Shown: piece after piece, positions 30,301 to 42,719 of the stretch | Numbering within the stretch: the first letter of the stretch is position 1 | How the letters are laid out: each line of letters starts with the position of its first letter | Source of the DNA: Pseudeuparius sepicola | Lineage: Eukaryota > Arthropoda > Insecta > Coleoptera > Anthribidae | Assembly (NCBI GenBank): GCA_963920635.1 | Contig: OY987299.1 | Coordinates: 63,966,692-64,030,691, forward strand | Direction of reading: 5' to 3' | DNA: 64,000 bases | The notes under the pieces: model-generated | Seen by the model: the letters and a program-made list of their open reading frames with translations, nothing else | What the model was told of the DNA's origin: nothing | Database searches by the model: none | Translations under genes and position numbers: made by a program

Positions 30301-30820
30301 ACATCGTATGTACACACTTGAAACAAAAAAAGAAAACAACTCATACTCACTACTAACGAGAACTTCCTTGCAGGCACCTATGTATACAAAAAAAAATCAA
30401 TATTCAACCGTTTAAAATATTTTTTTTTGTATTCGGCCTTAAATATTTGCCAAGACAATCGTGTTAAATATGCAGGTAAACTATTATACAATTTTACCGA
30501 ATTATAAACAAAAGATCTTGTATATATAGCAGTATGATGACGTGGAATTGAGAGCACGCCGTGGAATCGAAAGTTAAATGAACAGTGAGCGGATCGCAGG
30601 GTAAAATGATATTTTAAATTTATGGGACCATCTGTAGAGTTAAAGATTTTATGTAAAAAAACTAGCTAGTTGAAGCTTCCAACGATCGTGCATATTAAGC
30701 CACCCCAAATGCTTAATTTTCTCAGAAACATGATCTATCCTTTTTAAACCGAAAATAAATCGACAACACGAATTTTGTACGCGTTGAATTCTGTACTTGT
30801 CGGCTGCTAATAAACACGGA

Positions 30821-30883
30821 TAAAAAAGAAAATAGCAATAATTAAAATTTGATAAATTTTAATTATTGCTATTTTCTTTTTTA
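30821..30883. repeat. perfect 30-bp hairpin
   Basis: Arms 30821-30850 and 30854-30883 are exact complements around a 3-base loop (gat). AT-rich. Confidence 0.8.
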
Positions 30884-30944
30884 TGGTAACTTAAACAAAA
30901 GAAAACCTAACATCACAAATAAATCACAGCATATTTTTATACAT

Positions 30945-31504
30945 TATGATTGTTTTTTAAAATATTAATAATTTGGCCATTGTCCAGATTGTCCGTTATG
31001 TCGCTTTCAACATTAATTAAAATTAAAGCTCCAAGAATGTCCTGTGAAATTATGGAACGAATTCGAGATTTTATTAACTTTAATTTTGAAAAAACAAATA
31101 CAAATTTACAAAAGCCGAAGAACATTTCAACACACCAGACAACCTGAACATGAAGAACTTGAAGAAGCTTCTACTTTATTTTGACAATTTATATTTAAAT
31201 CTTTCACAGAATCGGAAAATATTACTGAAACAGAACTTAATTCTGAAATTAGTTCATTTTTATCTATATCTATAATATCTAGTATATTACAAATAGTTAC
31301 AAAAGCTTTTTTGCGGGTTAAGAGATCCTCTCTTTTGCGAGGAAAATATTTTGGGTCAGAGGAGAACTGAAAATCTTTATAATGTTTTTCATTCTTGTAA
31401 AATCTGTTTGAAATGCTTTGATTTATAATACTTTTGTATGTTTCTATTTCAAACTTTTTGTGTAAATTAGCAAAGGCAGAATGCTCTGACATTTCTCGGG
31501 GCAA
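30945..31504 (-). pseudogene. hAT-type transposase, C-terminal remnant
   Basis: The minus-strand frame 31127-31504 ('LPREMSEHSAFANLHKKFEI', 'FPRKREDLLTRKKAFVTICN') is followed by another frame with 'FSKLKLIKSRIRSIISQDIL' (30937-31125). The latter is the hAT C-terminal dimerisation block. The frames are joined by an indel near 31125, and the catalytic core is largely lost. Confidence 0.55.
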
Positions 31505-31844
31505 TTTCTTTTTTAGGTTGTCTCTTAGATCTGAACTCTGAGAAAGGAGTGGGGGCGTGGGAAACGAGATTTTCTTTGTTACTTTCGGGCCGAGAGCTAT
31601 GCGTAAATAGCCCCTAGGTAGGGAGGTACCGCACTATCTAAGTAAGGGAGATCTGTTTAAGTCGGCACGTGAAAACCCGAAATATCAACAGAGGGTATAG
31701 AGCCCTAGTTTTTAGTCTTCGTTGCGCAGCATGGAGCGCGGCCTTCGTACGAAGGGGCGCCCGAGGCGCCAGGGCCCCTACAGGCGCCAGTGCCAGGGCC
31801 CCGCGGGGAATTCCCCGGTACCCCGCCTGCGCAGTCCGGCCCTG
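31505..31844 (-). mobile_element. GC-rich 5' end of the hAT-like element
   Basis: Read on the minus strand from 31844 the sequence begins CAGGGCCGGACTGCGCAGGC, a hAT-like terminus, and continues with GC-rich short palindromes (ggcgcccgaggcgcc and others). It lies upstream of the hAT frame on the same strand. The opposite end may be near 29121 (tagggccccacg), but no 8-bp duplication is visible. Confidence 0.45.
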
Positions 31845-32325
31845 CAAGTAGATGTTGTTTATACTGACTTCTCCAAAGCATTTGATAAGCTTGATCACGA
31901 TATCCTACTGCAAAAATTATCCAGATTTGGTTTTCATTCTTCAGCGATAGAATTTCTTCGGAGCTATTTGTCTCGGAGAAAACAATTTGTCACTTACAAT
32001 GGTCAGCAATCATATGAATACCTTTCACCTTCTGGTGTACCGCAGGGTTCTAATCTTGGTCCTCTTTTGTTTCTCTTATTTACAAATTACAATTCGCTGT
32101 TTAGCCACTGTGATATCAATTTTGATCACCTAGACAAAATTATTGAGTTGTGTTTAAGTTTTATGTAAATAAGTATTTATTTATGATATAAGGCGTACTT
32201 GTATTATATACCCTTTTGCTTCATCATTTTCTTCTTCTTTCTTATTATTTTTGTATTGTATAAGTTGTCCTGTAAATGGTTTACACTGTTGGGCAATAAA
32301 CGCTTATTATTATTATTATTATAAA
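31845..32325 (+). pseudogene. Jockey-like LINE, reverse transcriptase middle and 3' end
   Basis: From 31847, 'QVDVVYTDFSKAFDKLDHDI', 'RRKQFVTYNG' and 'SPSGVPQGSNLGPLLFLLF' are RT blocks that follow on from those ending at 29121. An internal deletion then jumps to a C-terminal tail. The 3' part ends with 'caataaacgcttatta' and (TTA)n (32295-32325). Confidence 0.75.
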
Positions 32326-33319
32326 GTGGATGTAGGTAAGTAAAATTTGAAATTATCACAACATTAATCTAAGTGAAGGTTTTTATTACTTTTCAAATTA
32401 AATGACAAATGGATAGGATTGCGTCAACCCTAGCCAAAATCGTACCTGGTGCTGTTGAATTTGCCTACAAAATAACCTTTTATTGCCTGTGAACTGTAAC
32501 TCTATTTAACAAATTCATTAGAATGGCTTTTTTTCGTTTGCTGGGTGACGAACCTGGTGATGAAGACTCCATAATAACTTTCTTTATTTTTTTGTAACTA
32601 TGTAAGTATAGGTTCAATCTGCAAAACAAATATTTATGCAAAGGATGACAACATTTCTATAAAAAAACTAATATGTCTTGCATCAAAATGATCTTCCCAA
32701 CAATACCTAATATATGCCTTTGGAAGAAGGTTCATGACAGCGACCTGCATCAAACATCAAACCATAATTTTCTTCTCTCGGGTCCAGGTGGTAGGTACTT
32801 AATCGAACAAAAATCTTGTTGCTGTTGTTACTATTATCATTATTGCAATAGCTCACAAAACACACAGAAAGTTTGCAAACAAATCGCTCATAAACGTTGT
32901 AAACATAAAACCATTATAATAAAAAATCGACCTACTAAAAAAAATAGACAAAAGAAAGCTAGGTTAGGATTTCCTCATTCCATAAAATGAAAAAAGTAAG
33001 GTCCGCCGCGATTGTCGATTTGTAGCTAACTTGACCTCTGACCAGGAAAGCCTGATTTACATGCGATCAAGAATTCGATCGATTTACATAGCACAAATAC
33101 CGAGGACAACGATAAAGACAGGCCATGGCGCTAACGCATAATCGCGTCACGTGACCAACTTAGTGCTATATAATAAAAGGCATTTTTTGAGATAAGTATA
33201 AAAGCATATTTCGTAACAATTTGGCGAGTTTTCTTTCATCTAATACATTATTGGTTTTGTGCATCCAGGCTTTCTCTAATTGTTTTTTAAAAATTTTCAA
33301 CCTGCCTCAGCTGTTTTGG
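32326..33319. other. unassigned DNA
   Basis: No domain is recognisable in any frame. The frame at 32673-32990 is low-complexity (Cys/Tyr then Lys-rich). Confidence 0.3.
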
Positions 33320-33620
33320 GCTGAGAGTTAAACGGCACTGCACTCAAATATTTTGCCACATTCTCAAAAATTGTTGGGACAGCACCTTCCTTTAGCTTAG
33401 GTGATATTCTCTATAGGTATTTTTCTCCCACAACACATTTGTCCACTTTAATGGTTTCACTTTCTTGAAAATGTGTTAGCCACACATACTTAAGGGTTTT
33501 TTAAAAATTAAATCTCAGTTGGAATTTGACGAATCCATTTTTGGCGCAAATTTTCATCCCGAGGCAAAGCAAATGTGGTTATGGTGACATTTTCTTCCTG
33601 GCTTTTGTAATATGTATAAA
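33320..33620 (-). pseudogene. decayed THAP-domain coding sequence
   Basis: On the minus strand, frames shift between 'TTFALPRDENLRQKWIRQIP', a Cys/His segment and 'LKEGAVPTIFENVAKYLSAV'. These are the middle (FPxDxxxxxxW) and the AVPTIF signature of THAP zinc fingers. Several stops break it. Confidence 0.5.
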
Positions 33621-33777
33621 TATAATATAAACAGAGCCAATATTTGGTATTTAGGTTATTTTTTACGAAATACAAATGAAAACTCACCTCAGTATACCGT
33701 AAATATTGAAGAGGTCCCAGTTAATCGGCAGCGTGAAAGGCCGAATAGGAACCGTATCAGGGCGTGGGTCGACAACA

Positions 33778-34415
33778 TAGAGATCATATATATAGGTAGA
33801 GTGCTGGACGATGTTTTTATACATAGGATGCGCGGAAAATCTTTGACGAATTTAAAATCATAAAATAGTAATAAATAGGGCCAGGACATGCGCATTTGCA
33901 ATTGGAGGTAGTGTTTTGTGAAACTTGACACTCTGACAGCGACAAACTAAGTATAACCTACCGTTCCTTGCGTCATAGACGCTTTGTGGCATAATTCTTT
34001 CGATTTTCAGCTAATTATTAATAGTTTCTTCGCGTTGTAGTTTGAGTGTTGTATCTAATTAAGTGATCATCTCGAATATGTTCTGCTCATTTTACACCAG
34101 AGTGTTTAAAACGAAAGGAGTCAAAACGCAGCTAATTGAAAATGCGGTACCAACTCTTCTATTAAAACTACCTAAACCATCATTTAAGTAAGTATATTAA
34201 CATGATTGTGGTGTAAGATACCTACTATTAGTAGCTTATTTGTTTTAGTGTTAAAGTTATAAAGGTAGATGAAAAAAGTCAAGTTCTAGCATCAGTGAAG
34301 CAAATTCTAAACTAGTTTTACAAGTATAAACGAACCTATTTTAGTTGTAGTTATCGAAGCCTTGACCAGTCCACGTTGAGGTGAGCTTAATTTATTATCA
34401 ATATACAAGTTTGTA
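33778..34415 (+). repeat. left arm of a 640-bp inverted duplication carrying THAP exons
   Basis: Reverse complement of 39627-40262 at roughly 85-90% by eye. It includes a THAP C-terminal exon (about 34077-34190: 'FKTKGVKTQLIENAVPTLLL', ending in a GTAAGT donor) and a following exon after TTTTAG near 34250 ('VKVIKVDE...'). Both exons carry small disruptions. The outer limit is near 'atagagatcat' (33777). Confidence 0.65.
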
Positions 34416-35931
34416 GAAAGATAGTAATTCAGAAAAACAACCACTGTTTTCAGTGGCGGCCCGTGGGTTTTGGCAGCGGGTGGGCCAGGTGAAGAAGAGG
34501 TAAAGCCTAAATAACAGGTGACATCCCCCCCGGAAATAAGGAAATAGGGATATGTCCAACGATATATAGGTATAGATACATTAACAAAGGCAACTTGTTT
34601 TGTTTCATGCTATTGAAAAGATATTGTTGCATTACATTCAAATTTTGCCAGTTTTTTATACGACTTAGGTTATTTTGTAAATATAAGTATCTCAAAGCAC
34701 GACATACAAGTCTATCAAAAAACTATTTATTATGCAATACAAAATAGGAAAGACTGAATTTAAGAAATGCCAATGTAAACAAATTACCTCGTCTTCGTCC
34801 CCCCCGACCCGCTAATTATAGAAGCAAAATAAAACCGATTTATTTGTATTAGAGTGAGTCATCTATTCCTTTATATCGTTGGACATGTCACTCTAGTTTA
34901 CTTTTGAAGTCAGACCTTCCTCCCCCTAGCGTTCATCAATGGACGGGCCCGGGCTAGCCCCGCCTGGCCCTCGCCGCGTCGCCGGTCCCGGCCGGAGACT
35001 GAGAAATAAATAAGAATAAGAAATGCTATTCAATTCAGGGCGCTGATCCGAAAATTGGAAATTCTGTTTGTTTTGTAATGTAGTCCTAAGTATTAAGATT
35101 TGAGATTTGAAGAAAAAAAACAAAGGAACCTACGTTACTACTTTTACTTTCCGATTTTATTGATAACATAAGTGATAAGGATAAATAAATATAAAGTATA
35201 AGTTATAAGTATCACGTTTTTGCTATTCGAATGTAAATCTAAATCGGGTTTCCCTTTACTTTCATTCTAATTTCTTTAAAATTGGACCGATTAGGCGCGA
35301 TACTTTACATACCTTACCAAAACAAAATAACTGACTGTTAGTTACTAATAGTTACACACTCACATAAACATTTTTTCTGAATTTTCGCGACTTAATTTAA
35401 CCTATGTAAATTAAAAAACAGACGCAGACGGCCTCGTTCGGTCGCTGTTTCCGGCCGCTCGCCGCTGGGTCGGCTGGGCTCGCCCACCCTGATAGTTAAA
35501 TGCCGAACATATGCGTAACCTACGTTTATATCTTCACGCAGCTCGGGCGCGTTAGCTCTCGTCGCAGACGTATGGCTTGGTTTACGTCCGGCCCGGCGGT
35601 CGCTGTTTTCGCGCGCCGAATTTCGATGTTGCAAAAGGTGCAAATAGGGTGGTGATCAGTTTGAGCTGCATACAGTAAAATTTCATCCGGATTTCTTAAT
35701 TCATTTGCATAATTTATGTCACAACGGGCTATTGAATACAATACGAGAGGTTTAATATTCATGTAACCTTGAATCGACCAATGAAAACGTGGAATGCAAA
35801 GTGGGTTTTAGCCTCTCGTGGAAGCGGAGCGGGTTGATGTTTTGTGGCCCACCTAACTATGGTTAGTTTAATACTCTGTGGCCTAACCTTGGTATCTTGT
35901 GTGACGGATTCGCTCACAGTGATCATTTATA
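34416..35931. other. unassigned region, GC-rich in places
   Basis: 'cagtggcggcccgtgggttt' at 34452 resembles a hAT terminus, but no partner was found. The GC-rich patch 34935-35000 and 35420-35640 give short unsupported frames. Confidence 0.3.
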
Positions 35932-37679
35932 CAGGGTGTAACTTTGATAAGTACAGAAATTTTAAGGGCAGGTCGGGAAAAATGCACTTGTTACGCCTAT
36001 GCAATTAAAATTTTTCTAAAGTGCATATTAACGTCAGAAATAATTTTTTTTAAAACGCTATTAAAACCCCTTTTTCCGACGCTACGGCCATGGGTCCTTG
36101 ACCTTGCCGGGACCAGCTGGAACTGAGGCCGGTTCCGGCGGATCCCCCCAATTCCGCCGTGCAGCGTTGCCAGACGTATAGCTCTTTCACAGTATTTCAG
36201 GAATAGTCTTTCAACTAGTTTTTGAACAAATCTCTAATGGTTCTTTTAGCGAATAGCATGCAAAAAAACTACCTTTCGGATGCCTGGATGATTTTCCTTG
36301 CGGGTGTCGTACTCCTTTCTTACGTTATCCAAAAATCCTCTCGAAAATCACAAGAAGCACTAGGTAACTGGTTGCCAGTCGAATCGCTTTTTCCGAGGCT
36401 TTTTCGCAGTATTTGAAGAATATTGACGCAACCATGTATCATTTGGTGTATGTGGAGATTAAATAAATAAATAAATAATTTTTGGACAACTCCTTAAAGG
36501 TTCTTTTAGCGAATAGCTCGACGAATAGCATGAAAAAGCCTACCTTTGAGATGCATCGATTATTTTTACTATTTTCTTGTGTTTAGATACTATCCAAAAA
36601 TCTTCACAAAATCACATAAAGCACTAAGTACCTACCTAACTAGTGGCACTGTTTTTATACGATGGTCGCGAAGGTATAACACTTCATAGTCTCTTTTTAC
36701 GGAAATACGAACAAAACACTTGTTTTTTTTTTCACTGCACACTTAAAGCGGCGCGATGCCAAATATTAGGGACGTCTCGGTTTCCCTCAGCTGATTTATT
36801 CCAACGGGGACTCGACTAGGTGGATTGTACAATTAGATCCATACCGTATGCGTCTAATAAAACCCGAATTTTCGCGAACCCTTGAAGCTGCTTCTTTTAT
36901 CCTCGCGCGTAATTGAGGTACCTAGTAGGAACCTATCTAGCACTGTTTTCATACGAAGGCCGCGAACGTTTAACACTGCATTTCTTAACGGAAATATGAA
37001 AAAATCACTTGTTATTTCACTGCAAATTCGTAGCGGCAATTGCAACAGGTTTGGACATCACTGCTGGTCCAAAAAAATGGCGAACGGATTTGGAAAAATG
37101 TACAGAAGCAGGTTCAGTTCCGACGACAGTTCGTAAAACAAAGCAAAGTAACGGAACAATATCGGTTAGCGAGACGCGACGTTTGCATACGCGTCCACGT
37201 TTTGGAAACAGAATTGTTATACCACAGAATAGCCACACGTAAGGCATTCTGTATAATAATAAATTGCTTGTTGAAGCTGGCGCTCCCAAAAATTACAGGC
37301 GGACGCGGATCGATATCAATCAGCTGTTAAATCCCAAAATCGGACGGACGATCTTCGACTAGCGCGTCGGCTACGGCGCGGCGGTACGGTGACGGAGACG
37401 GCGTACGTGCGCACAAGCTTTCCCCCATACCATTCAATACCACTATTCGGTGTTGCCGTTTATGCCGACATGTCCCCAAACTGACTTTTAAGTCCCTTAA
37501 ATCCGATTTTTGATTTTCGCGGATTTATACGGGGTTTCATTCGTTATAAGTTAATTTACTATCTCGTATAATTATTACGCACAAAAACGGGTAAATCCAT
37601 GTAAAAATCCACTACACAATTAAATTTATACGGAATTAAATTACTAAATCAGGTAAATTTTCAGCACACTTGGCAACAT

Positions 37680-38100
37680 AGTAGCGCCGCCCCGAGAGAA
37701 GTAGGGGCCGCGAGCCGCGATTGGCTAATATCGCGCACTAGTTATGAGTAGTGGGGATCACCTGTAGTGTCGATGTCAAGTGGCGCCCCGCGCTTGCGCT
37801 CCTCGCCCAGCTGTAATTTAGTAGGTCGGCCGGGCCGGGCGGCGTGGAAATGGAGCAAAATCGAGTGAATCAGTGCCAGTGAATTCATTCGTAATTGTAA
37901 TTATTGCGCGATTCAGCGCGGCGTCGTTTTTGTTGAAGTTGGCGTCGGACGCCAGCGCCCGACGCCAACGTCATATGCCCGCGCCTGGCGAATCTCGGCG
38001 AAGGAATGTCGGGCAGTAGTCAAGGGCACGCAGAAGCTTAAATTCACCAGGAGGAGTCGCTGTTTTTCGGTTTTTGGGGACATTACGCGACATTTCGCCA
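37680..38100. promoter_or_regulatory. GC/CpG-rich patch, promoter-like
   Basis: Much richer in CpG than its surroundings, with an ATTGGCT (inverted CCAAT) at about 37720 and an 11-bp stem around 37938-37969 (gttggcgtcgg ... ccgacgccaac). No adjacent coding exon was identified, so a promoter role is a guess. Confidence 0.25.
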
Positions 38101-38410
38101 CCAAGTTTTTACGAAAAGTAAGAGGAATGGTAAGGAATTAACTTGAGAGAGTTCCGAAACGGCAAAGGGTTAAAAAATGCGGAAATGATAAGCACGCCAA
38201 TTTGACAGTCTTCCCCAACTATTTTCGGAACCGAATAATTTTTTATTTACAACCATGTATGTAATATCGACATTTCTGACTTTTTAGAAGTTTGAAAGTG
38301 TAAATTTTTTGACTTTTACTTCCCGCCCTCCCGCCCGGGTGGAAAGTTTACTTTATCTCGAGACACCTCGGTGTGTAATATACTATTAAAAGTAGACAAT
38401 AGACAGGACA

Positions 38411-38700
38411 ACAACCCTGAGGGGGTTTAAAAGTGGCGCACCATCAGGCAAGGGTAGAAAAATATTAAAAACGATGAACAAATCGGGGCCGCGCGTTAAA
38501 TTCACATCAAATGACAGTCTTCCCCACTTTTTTCGGAAACGAATAATTTTTTAAAAGTACATAATAATACATAGGACCACAACCCTGAGGGGGTTTAAAG
38601 GTGGCGCACTATCGGGCAAGGGTTGAAAAATATTAAAAACTATGAACAAATCGAAGCCGCGCGTTAAATTCACGTCAAATTACAGTCTTCCCCCACTTTT
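38411..38700. repeat. 168-bp tandem repeat, about two copies
   Basis: 'acaaccctgagggggtttaa' occurs at 38411 and 38579, and 'gacagtcttcccc' or 'tacagtcttcccc' recur downstream of each. A diverged partial copy lies at 38200. Confidence 0.65.
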
Positions 38701-39626
38701 TTCGAGATGATAGGGCTACAGGCGAACACTCGCTAAAAAAAAGTAACGCGCCGCTGCTCTACGCTCTACCCTATGGGTGGTTGTGGAAATTTGCAATTTT
38801 TACAGATAATTTGTATTTTAAAACAAATACTTTATTCAGTTGATTGCCGATCAGAAATTTATTATCCCAAGGTGTCCCAAGAGATGGCTAATTATTAGTA
38901 TAAAAAAATTGCGGCCTGAAAATCAGTTGTAAAATAGGTAGGTAGGTAGATACCTACTCCACAAAAGACTTGTCAAAAAATTATGAGTGTGAAATCAGCA
39001 ATGAGTTTTCTAGCAATGACTTCTCCGAGCGGCGCTCGGATACATTTCTGCTGCCTAGGGACTTAAAATAACAGTAAAGTGATAAAAACTGACGTGTTTG
39101 TTAAATTATTGTGTGCGCCTGTGAAGAAAGCAATAAACAGTTCGTCACAGCAACCGACATCATAAAAAAACGTGGATACCTACCAGCAGTAATTTTCAAA
39201 GGTACCTAGGTACCTAATTCTGCAAGCATATTTATTCCACTCTGACATGCGGCAACGTCGCGGTATTCCCCTTCCTAATCTAACGTTATTCCCCTCCATC
39301 TCCTAGGGAGAGGTTAGACCTCCCCTCTAAGCGCTTCTAGTGACGATCCAGCGGCGTGCATTGAGCACGGATAAAGATTGATTTGCCCCATTTTCTAAAC
39401 ATCGATTAAAAAAAAAATTTTTTTCATTTTTCGGTTTTATGAACGTTTCCGATTACGTGGTTAAAATTTCTGTACCTATCAAAGATACACCCTGTATAGG
39501 TAGAGTGCTGAAAAAGTTCCTTTTTATGGCAAATTCTGGATTTGCGCATGGGCCTATGGAACATGCGCATTAGACCTTCAGACCGCGCAATTCAAAACAG
39601 TGCTTGTTTTTCTGAATTACTATCTC

Positions 39627-40262
39627 CCTACAAACTTGTATATTGATAATAAATTAAGCTCACCTCAACGTGGACTGGTCAAGGCTTCGATAACTACAAC
39701 TAAAATAGGTTCGTTTATACTTGTAAAACTAGTTTCGTCCAAACTACTAGAATTTGTTTCACTGATGCTAGAACTTGACTTGTTTTCATCTACCTTTATA
39801 ACTTTAACACTAAAACAAATAAGCTACTAATAGTTTCTTACACCACAATCATGTTAATATACTTATACTTAAATGATGGTTTAGGTGGTTTTAATAGAAG
39901 CCGTGGTACCGCATTTTCAATTAGCTGCGTTTTGACTCGTTTCGTTTTTAAACACTGGTGTAAAATGAGCAGAACATATTCGAGATGATCACTTAATTGG
40001 CTGAAAATCGAAAAGATTATGCCACAAAGCGTCTATGATGCAAACAACGGTAGGTTATACTTAGTTTGTCGCTGTCAAATGGCTGTCAAAGAGTGTCACG
40101 TTTCACAAAACACTATCTCAAATTGCAAATGCGCATGTCCACTGGGCCTATTTATTACTATTTTTTACTATTTTATGATTTTAAATTCGTCAAAGATTTT
40201 CCGCGCATCCTATGTATAAAAAACATCGTCCAGCGCTCTACCTATATACATGATCTCTATGG
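39627..40262 (-). repeat. right arm of the THAP-exon inverted duplication
   Basis: Inverted copy of 33778-34415. The minus-strand second exon is longer and still open here ('VKVIKVDENKSSSSISETNS' and on), while the first exon has an indel after 'ICSAHFTP'. Both arms are broken in different ways, so each arm decayed on its own. Confidence 0.65.
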
Positions 40263-41059
40263 ATTCGCCGCTTAACGCGTAATCTTTTTTATATGTTGTG
40301 CAATTTCGCAGTTTGCAATTATCAACCACTGTGGGCCAAGTGCTGGTGTTTTTGTTGCTGACGATTGGTGCTGCAGGTTGCTTTTCAGCTTAACCTATAA
40401 CCTGTAAATCTTGTAAAAATAGCTGCGAAAATCGGGAAATAGCCGGAAATTTTAATGCTGAAATTTAGTAGACACCCGGTAATAATATGATGATATTGTT
40501 CCTTTATTTCATGGCCTACTATAAAGTCGCGCATACAATTAGAGAAAATTGTAGTTAATCCGTTTATTGTTTAAAATAAGTATAAACTATTATATATTTC
40601 TGGTAAGCTGAAAACAAGCCAAATTCAAATATCTATACAAATTACAAATACAGGGTATTCCATTTAAAAAACAAAGGTTTGCTTTATATCTACGAAATGG
40701 ATAAAGCTAGCAAAAATCTGACTACGCCCCTGTATTCTACAGAAAAAGTTATACAAAACCGCGTTTCTACTTTTCCTATATGTGAAATGTAACTGAGGTA
40801 CAGGGTTAGACAAAAACTGCAAAATTTCAATTTCGCCCTGTATCTCAAAAAAACGAAGGTGGCTATGAACATTTTGTTTGAACCATCTTTCATTTCATAA
40901 AAAAGTAGCACAATGGCGCGAAAACCGTAAGTCTGTATCTCTAAAAATAAGGTAGAGCCTGCAAAAGTATCGAAAACGGGACACCCTGTACATTTCGCAA
41001 ACAGAAGACAGAGCCTAGCAATTTTTTTTAATCCTAACATAGTCAGTTTTAAACCCTAC
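40263..41059. repeat. TE fragments with CAGGGTATTCC / ACACCCTGTA ends
   Basis: 'acagggtattccatttaaaa' near 40651 and 'gggacaccctgtacatttcg' near 40980 look like opposite mariner-type ends ~340 bp apart. The minus-strand frame 40690-41040 lies between them and shows no domain. Confidence 0.35.
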
Positions 41060-42060
41060 AGATCACTAGGCAGGGACGAAATATTTCCAGCTCTGATTCA
41101 AAAAGGTATCGATGAGCTACCAGCGTTAGGATGACCTTCATCTATATTCTCATGGTACGGAGACAACCTGACGATATTTACTATCTTCATCTTTGCTGTT
41201 GGGCTACGTCTTATACGATAAACGACATCGTTAATCTTGTTCACGACGATGTATGATCCTTCCCACTTCTATCGAGTTTCGGAGACCGACCTTGTGTTCG
41301 CTTGGGAAGCTATATTTAAAGCCAGTTTTAAGTTTGAATACATTCCAAATCTGTGGATAGAGGCTAAAGCGGTGTTTATTCCTAAGACCGGAAGGCATCC
41401 ACCTGAAGAGACCAAGTCTAACCGCCCCATTAGCTTCACATCCTTCCTTCTGAAAACAATGGCGAAACTAATTTACAACAGAACTGAAATCTTATCTGAG
41501 AAGCAACTTCCTGTGAACCAGTTTGCCTATCAGCCCGGCAATTCCATCTAAATTGTCGAAGAATGAACATTGAAAAGACACTAATGGCAAAAGAAATTGC
41601 TCTTTATTCATATAGGTATATACATAAAGGTAGTTTTCGATAACACCTCATATGAATCCATAAAGAGCAAGAAGAGGTATGAAATCTTGCATAATCAACT
41701 GGATAAAATCCACATTGAAATCGGGAATGACTCAGTCACTGCTACTATGGTAAAAGGCCCTAGGGAGGGAGTCCTATCGCCTCTGTTGTGGTTACTGGTG
41801 GTCGACGACCTGTTAAAGGAACTGATAAGTTCTGACTTTGATGTCCAGGGTTACACGGATGACCTAGTCATTACAGTAAAAGGCAACATGAAGGCATCAT
41901 TTCCAACCTAATACAAAATGCCCTTAATACTCTCAGTAATTGGAGCCAAAAGGAGGGACTTAAGGTCAATCCAAGTAAGATTGGTTCTAGTTCTGTTTAC
42001 AAAAAGAAGGAAGCTCAACTTATAACAACAGTTGTTTCTGCCCAGCAAACCGAAACTGGT
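41060..42060 (+). pseudogene. R1-like LINE reverse transcriptase, several breaks
   Basis: Frames 41237-41551 ('NRPISFTSFLLKTMAKLIYN') and 41597-41911 ('GPREGVLSPLLWLLVVDDLL', 'DVQGYTDDLVI' with the YxDD box), then 'WSQKEGLKVNPSK' in a third frame. These are R1-type RT blocks with indels between. No ends found. Confidence 0.7.
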
Positions 42061-42719
42061 TAAATGGAATTAATAGGAATTAAACACAAGTTAAAATATT
42101 CACAAAGGTTGTTAAATTACTCGTAACTGATTAAAAATAAGAAATGGTTTACGATGAAAGGTAAAGTTTGTAATAAAGTCCACAGGTTGTTAACTTAAAT
42201 GATTACGATTAAAAGAAGAGATGGAACGATAAAGTTCAAATTGACTTGTCTCGGCACGAGAAGTAAGGTGAAGTGGAGTAAGTGCATACAGAAAATTTAT
42301 TAGTTATTTTAAGTTGTGCTAATTCTTTATAGAGTCAGGAATTTATTTATTTTTATTGTGAGGTATAAGGTATATCTAAAGAAAACCTACACATTTGAAG
42401 TTATAAAAATGCTATAAAAATATAAATTTTACATATATTTTTTTGATCAGGGGGCCTCACTTACCCACATATTGAGGGGAAGTGCCGCACGGATATAATT
42501 TCACTATATGATAACAATACCTCTTATTGAGGGTAAGTGCGTTGTTCTCGGAGATTTTTATCTTTCAAACGCTTTTTACAGAAATAATATATATCTTTAT
42601 TGATTGCGAAAATATTAACTCAAATGTAAATCAACTCTTAAAGTACCTAACTAAACATTTTAATGTCTTACTACATATAACATATAAGCAAACATTATTA
42701 TTGCATAGTGTAACCTGCA

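Larger units (their letters stand above)
35932..39494. mobile_element. 3.6-kb element with CAGGGTGTAACTTTGATAAG ends
   Basis: TA at 35930-35931 and 39495-39496. The ends match over about 36 bases with few mismatches (right end read inward: CAGGGTGTATCTTTGATAGG). No transposase recognised. Contents include two diverged copies of a ~200-bp segment (36190-36410, 36485-36660), an AAAT run (36465), a GC-rich CCAAT-containing patch (37680-38100) with an 11-bp stem (37938-37969), and a 168-bp tandem repeat (38411-38700). The left ~250 bp recur at 43730-43975. Confidence 0.65.

Noticed and set aside
32673..32990. 105-aa ORF as a gene
   Set aside because: Cys/Tyr and Lys-rich low complexity, no domain, no supporting signals.
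34452..35000. A hAT element starting cagtggcggcccgtgg
   Set aside because: The left terminus looks plausible, but no complementary right end or 8-bp duplication could be found.
37017..37330. Overlapping ORFs on both strands near 37.1 kb
   Set aside because: Several overlapping frames of similar length without any recognisable motif; interior of a transposon.
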